DNA from: SIG575 sp045643165 | Lineage (GTDB): Bacteria > Bacillota > Clostridia > Oscillospirales > Acutalibacteraceae | NCBI GenBank assembly: GCA_045643165.1 | Contig: JAZUKF010000144.1 | Location: 1-5,269 of the forward strand | Reading direction: 5' to 3' | Length of the DNA: 5,269 bases | Part shown: piece by piece, positions 5,269 to 5,269 of the stretch | How positions within the stretch are numbered: position 1 is the first letter of the stretch | How the letters are laid out: each line of letters opens with the position of its first letter | The notes under the pieces: generated by a model | The model's database searches: none | Seen by the model: the letters and a program-made list of their open reading frames with translations, nothing else | Told to the model about the DNA's origin: nothing | Translations under genes and position numbers: made by a program

Positions 5269-5269
5269 A

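Noticed and set aside
1..5269. Mobile element, CRISPR array, tRNA/rRNA gene or defence system
   Set aside because: No terminal repeats, transposase or integrase motifs, regular spaced repeats, cloverleaf sequences or defence-gene domains were seen on either strand.

Overview
The window looks like chromosomal DNA from a low-GC Gram-positive anaerobe, probably a member of Clostridia (Oscillospiraceae/Lachnospiraceae-like gut bacteria). This is inferred from the AT-rich sequence, purine-rich Shine-Dalgarno sites, sigma-A-type promoters, the long clostridial-type GluRS and the DUF975-like membrane protein. It is ordinary core and housekeeping territory. I see no phage, transposon, CRISPR array, toxin-antitoxin module, tRNA or rRNA.

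Left region (1-1970, minus strand): a two-gene aminoacyl-tRNA synthetase operon, gltX then glnS. glnS runs off the left edge and only its first 88 codons are present. A well-formed promoter lies just upstream of gltX (-35 TTGAAA, 17-base spacer, -10 GATAAT). Its predicted start point shows that gltX most likely begins at a TTG at 1932 and has a leader of only about 25 bases, too short for a T-box. The pair charges tRNA-Glu and tRNA-Gln directly.

Middle region (about 1971-2740): tspO, a five-helix tryptophan-rich sensory protein, is read on the plus strand, divergent from gltX across about 180 AT-rich bases. It is followed by an AT-rich imperfect hairpin and a strong intrinsic terminator. A second terminator, facing the other way, closes the operon arriving from the right, so two converging transcription units stop back to back within about 90 bases.

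Right region (2740-5134, minus strand): three genes in a row. They are a DUF975-like multi-pass membrane protein, an extended short-chain dehydrogenase/reductase (SDR) and a small FMN nitroreductase. The SDR and nitroreductase are almost certainly cotranscribed and translationally coupled (1-base gap or 8-base overlap). A good internal promoter over the end of the membrane-protein gene suggests they can be expressed as their own two-gene redox unit. The SDR has Arg in place of the catalytic Lys of YxxxK.

Right edge (5135-5269): an intergenic region with a near-consensus extended -10 promoter reading rightward out of the window, plus a 16-base inverted repeat that could be an operator. No clearly undescribed system is visible. 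The most interesting points are the YxxxR SDR coupled to a nitroreductase, the promoter-based start correction of gltX, and the control region at the right edge.
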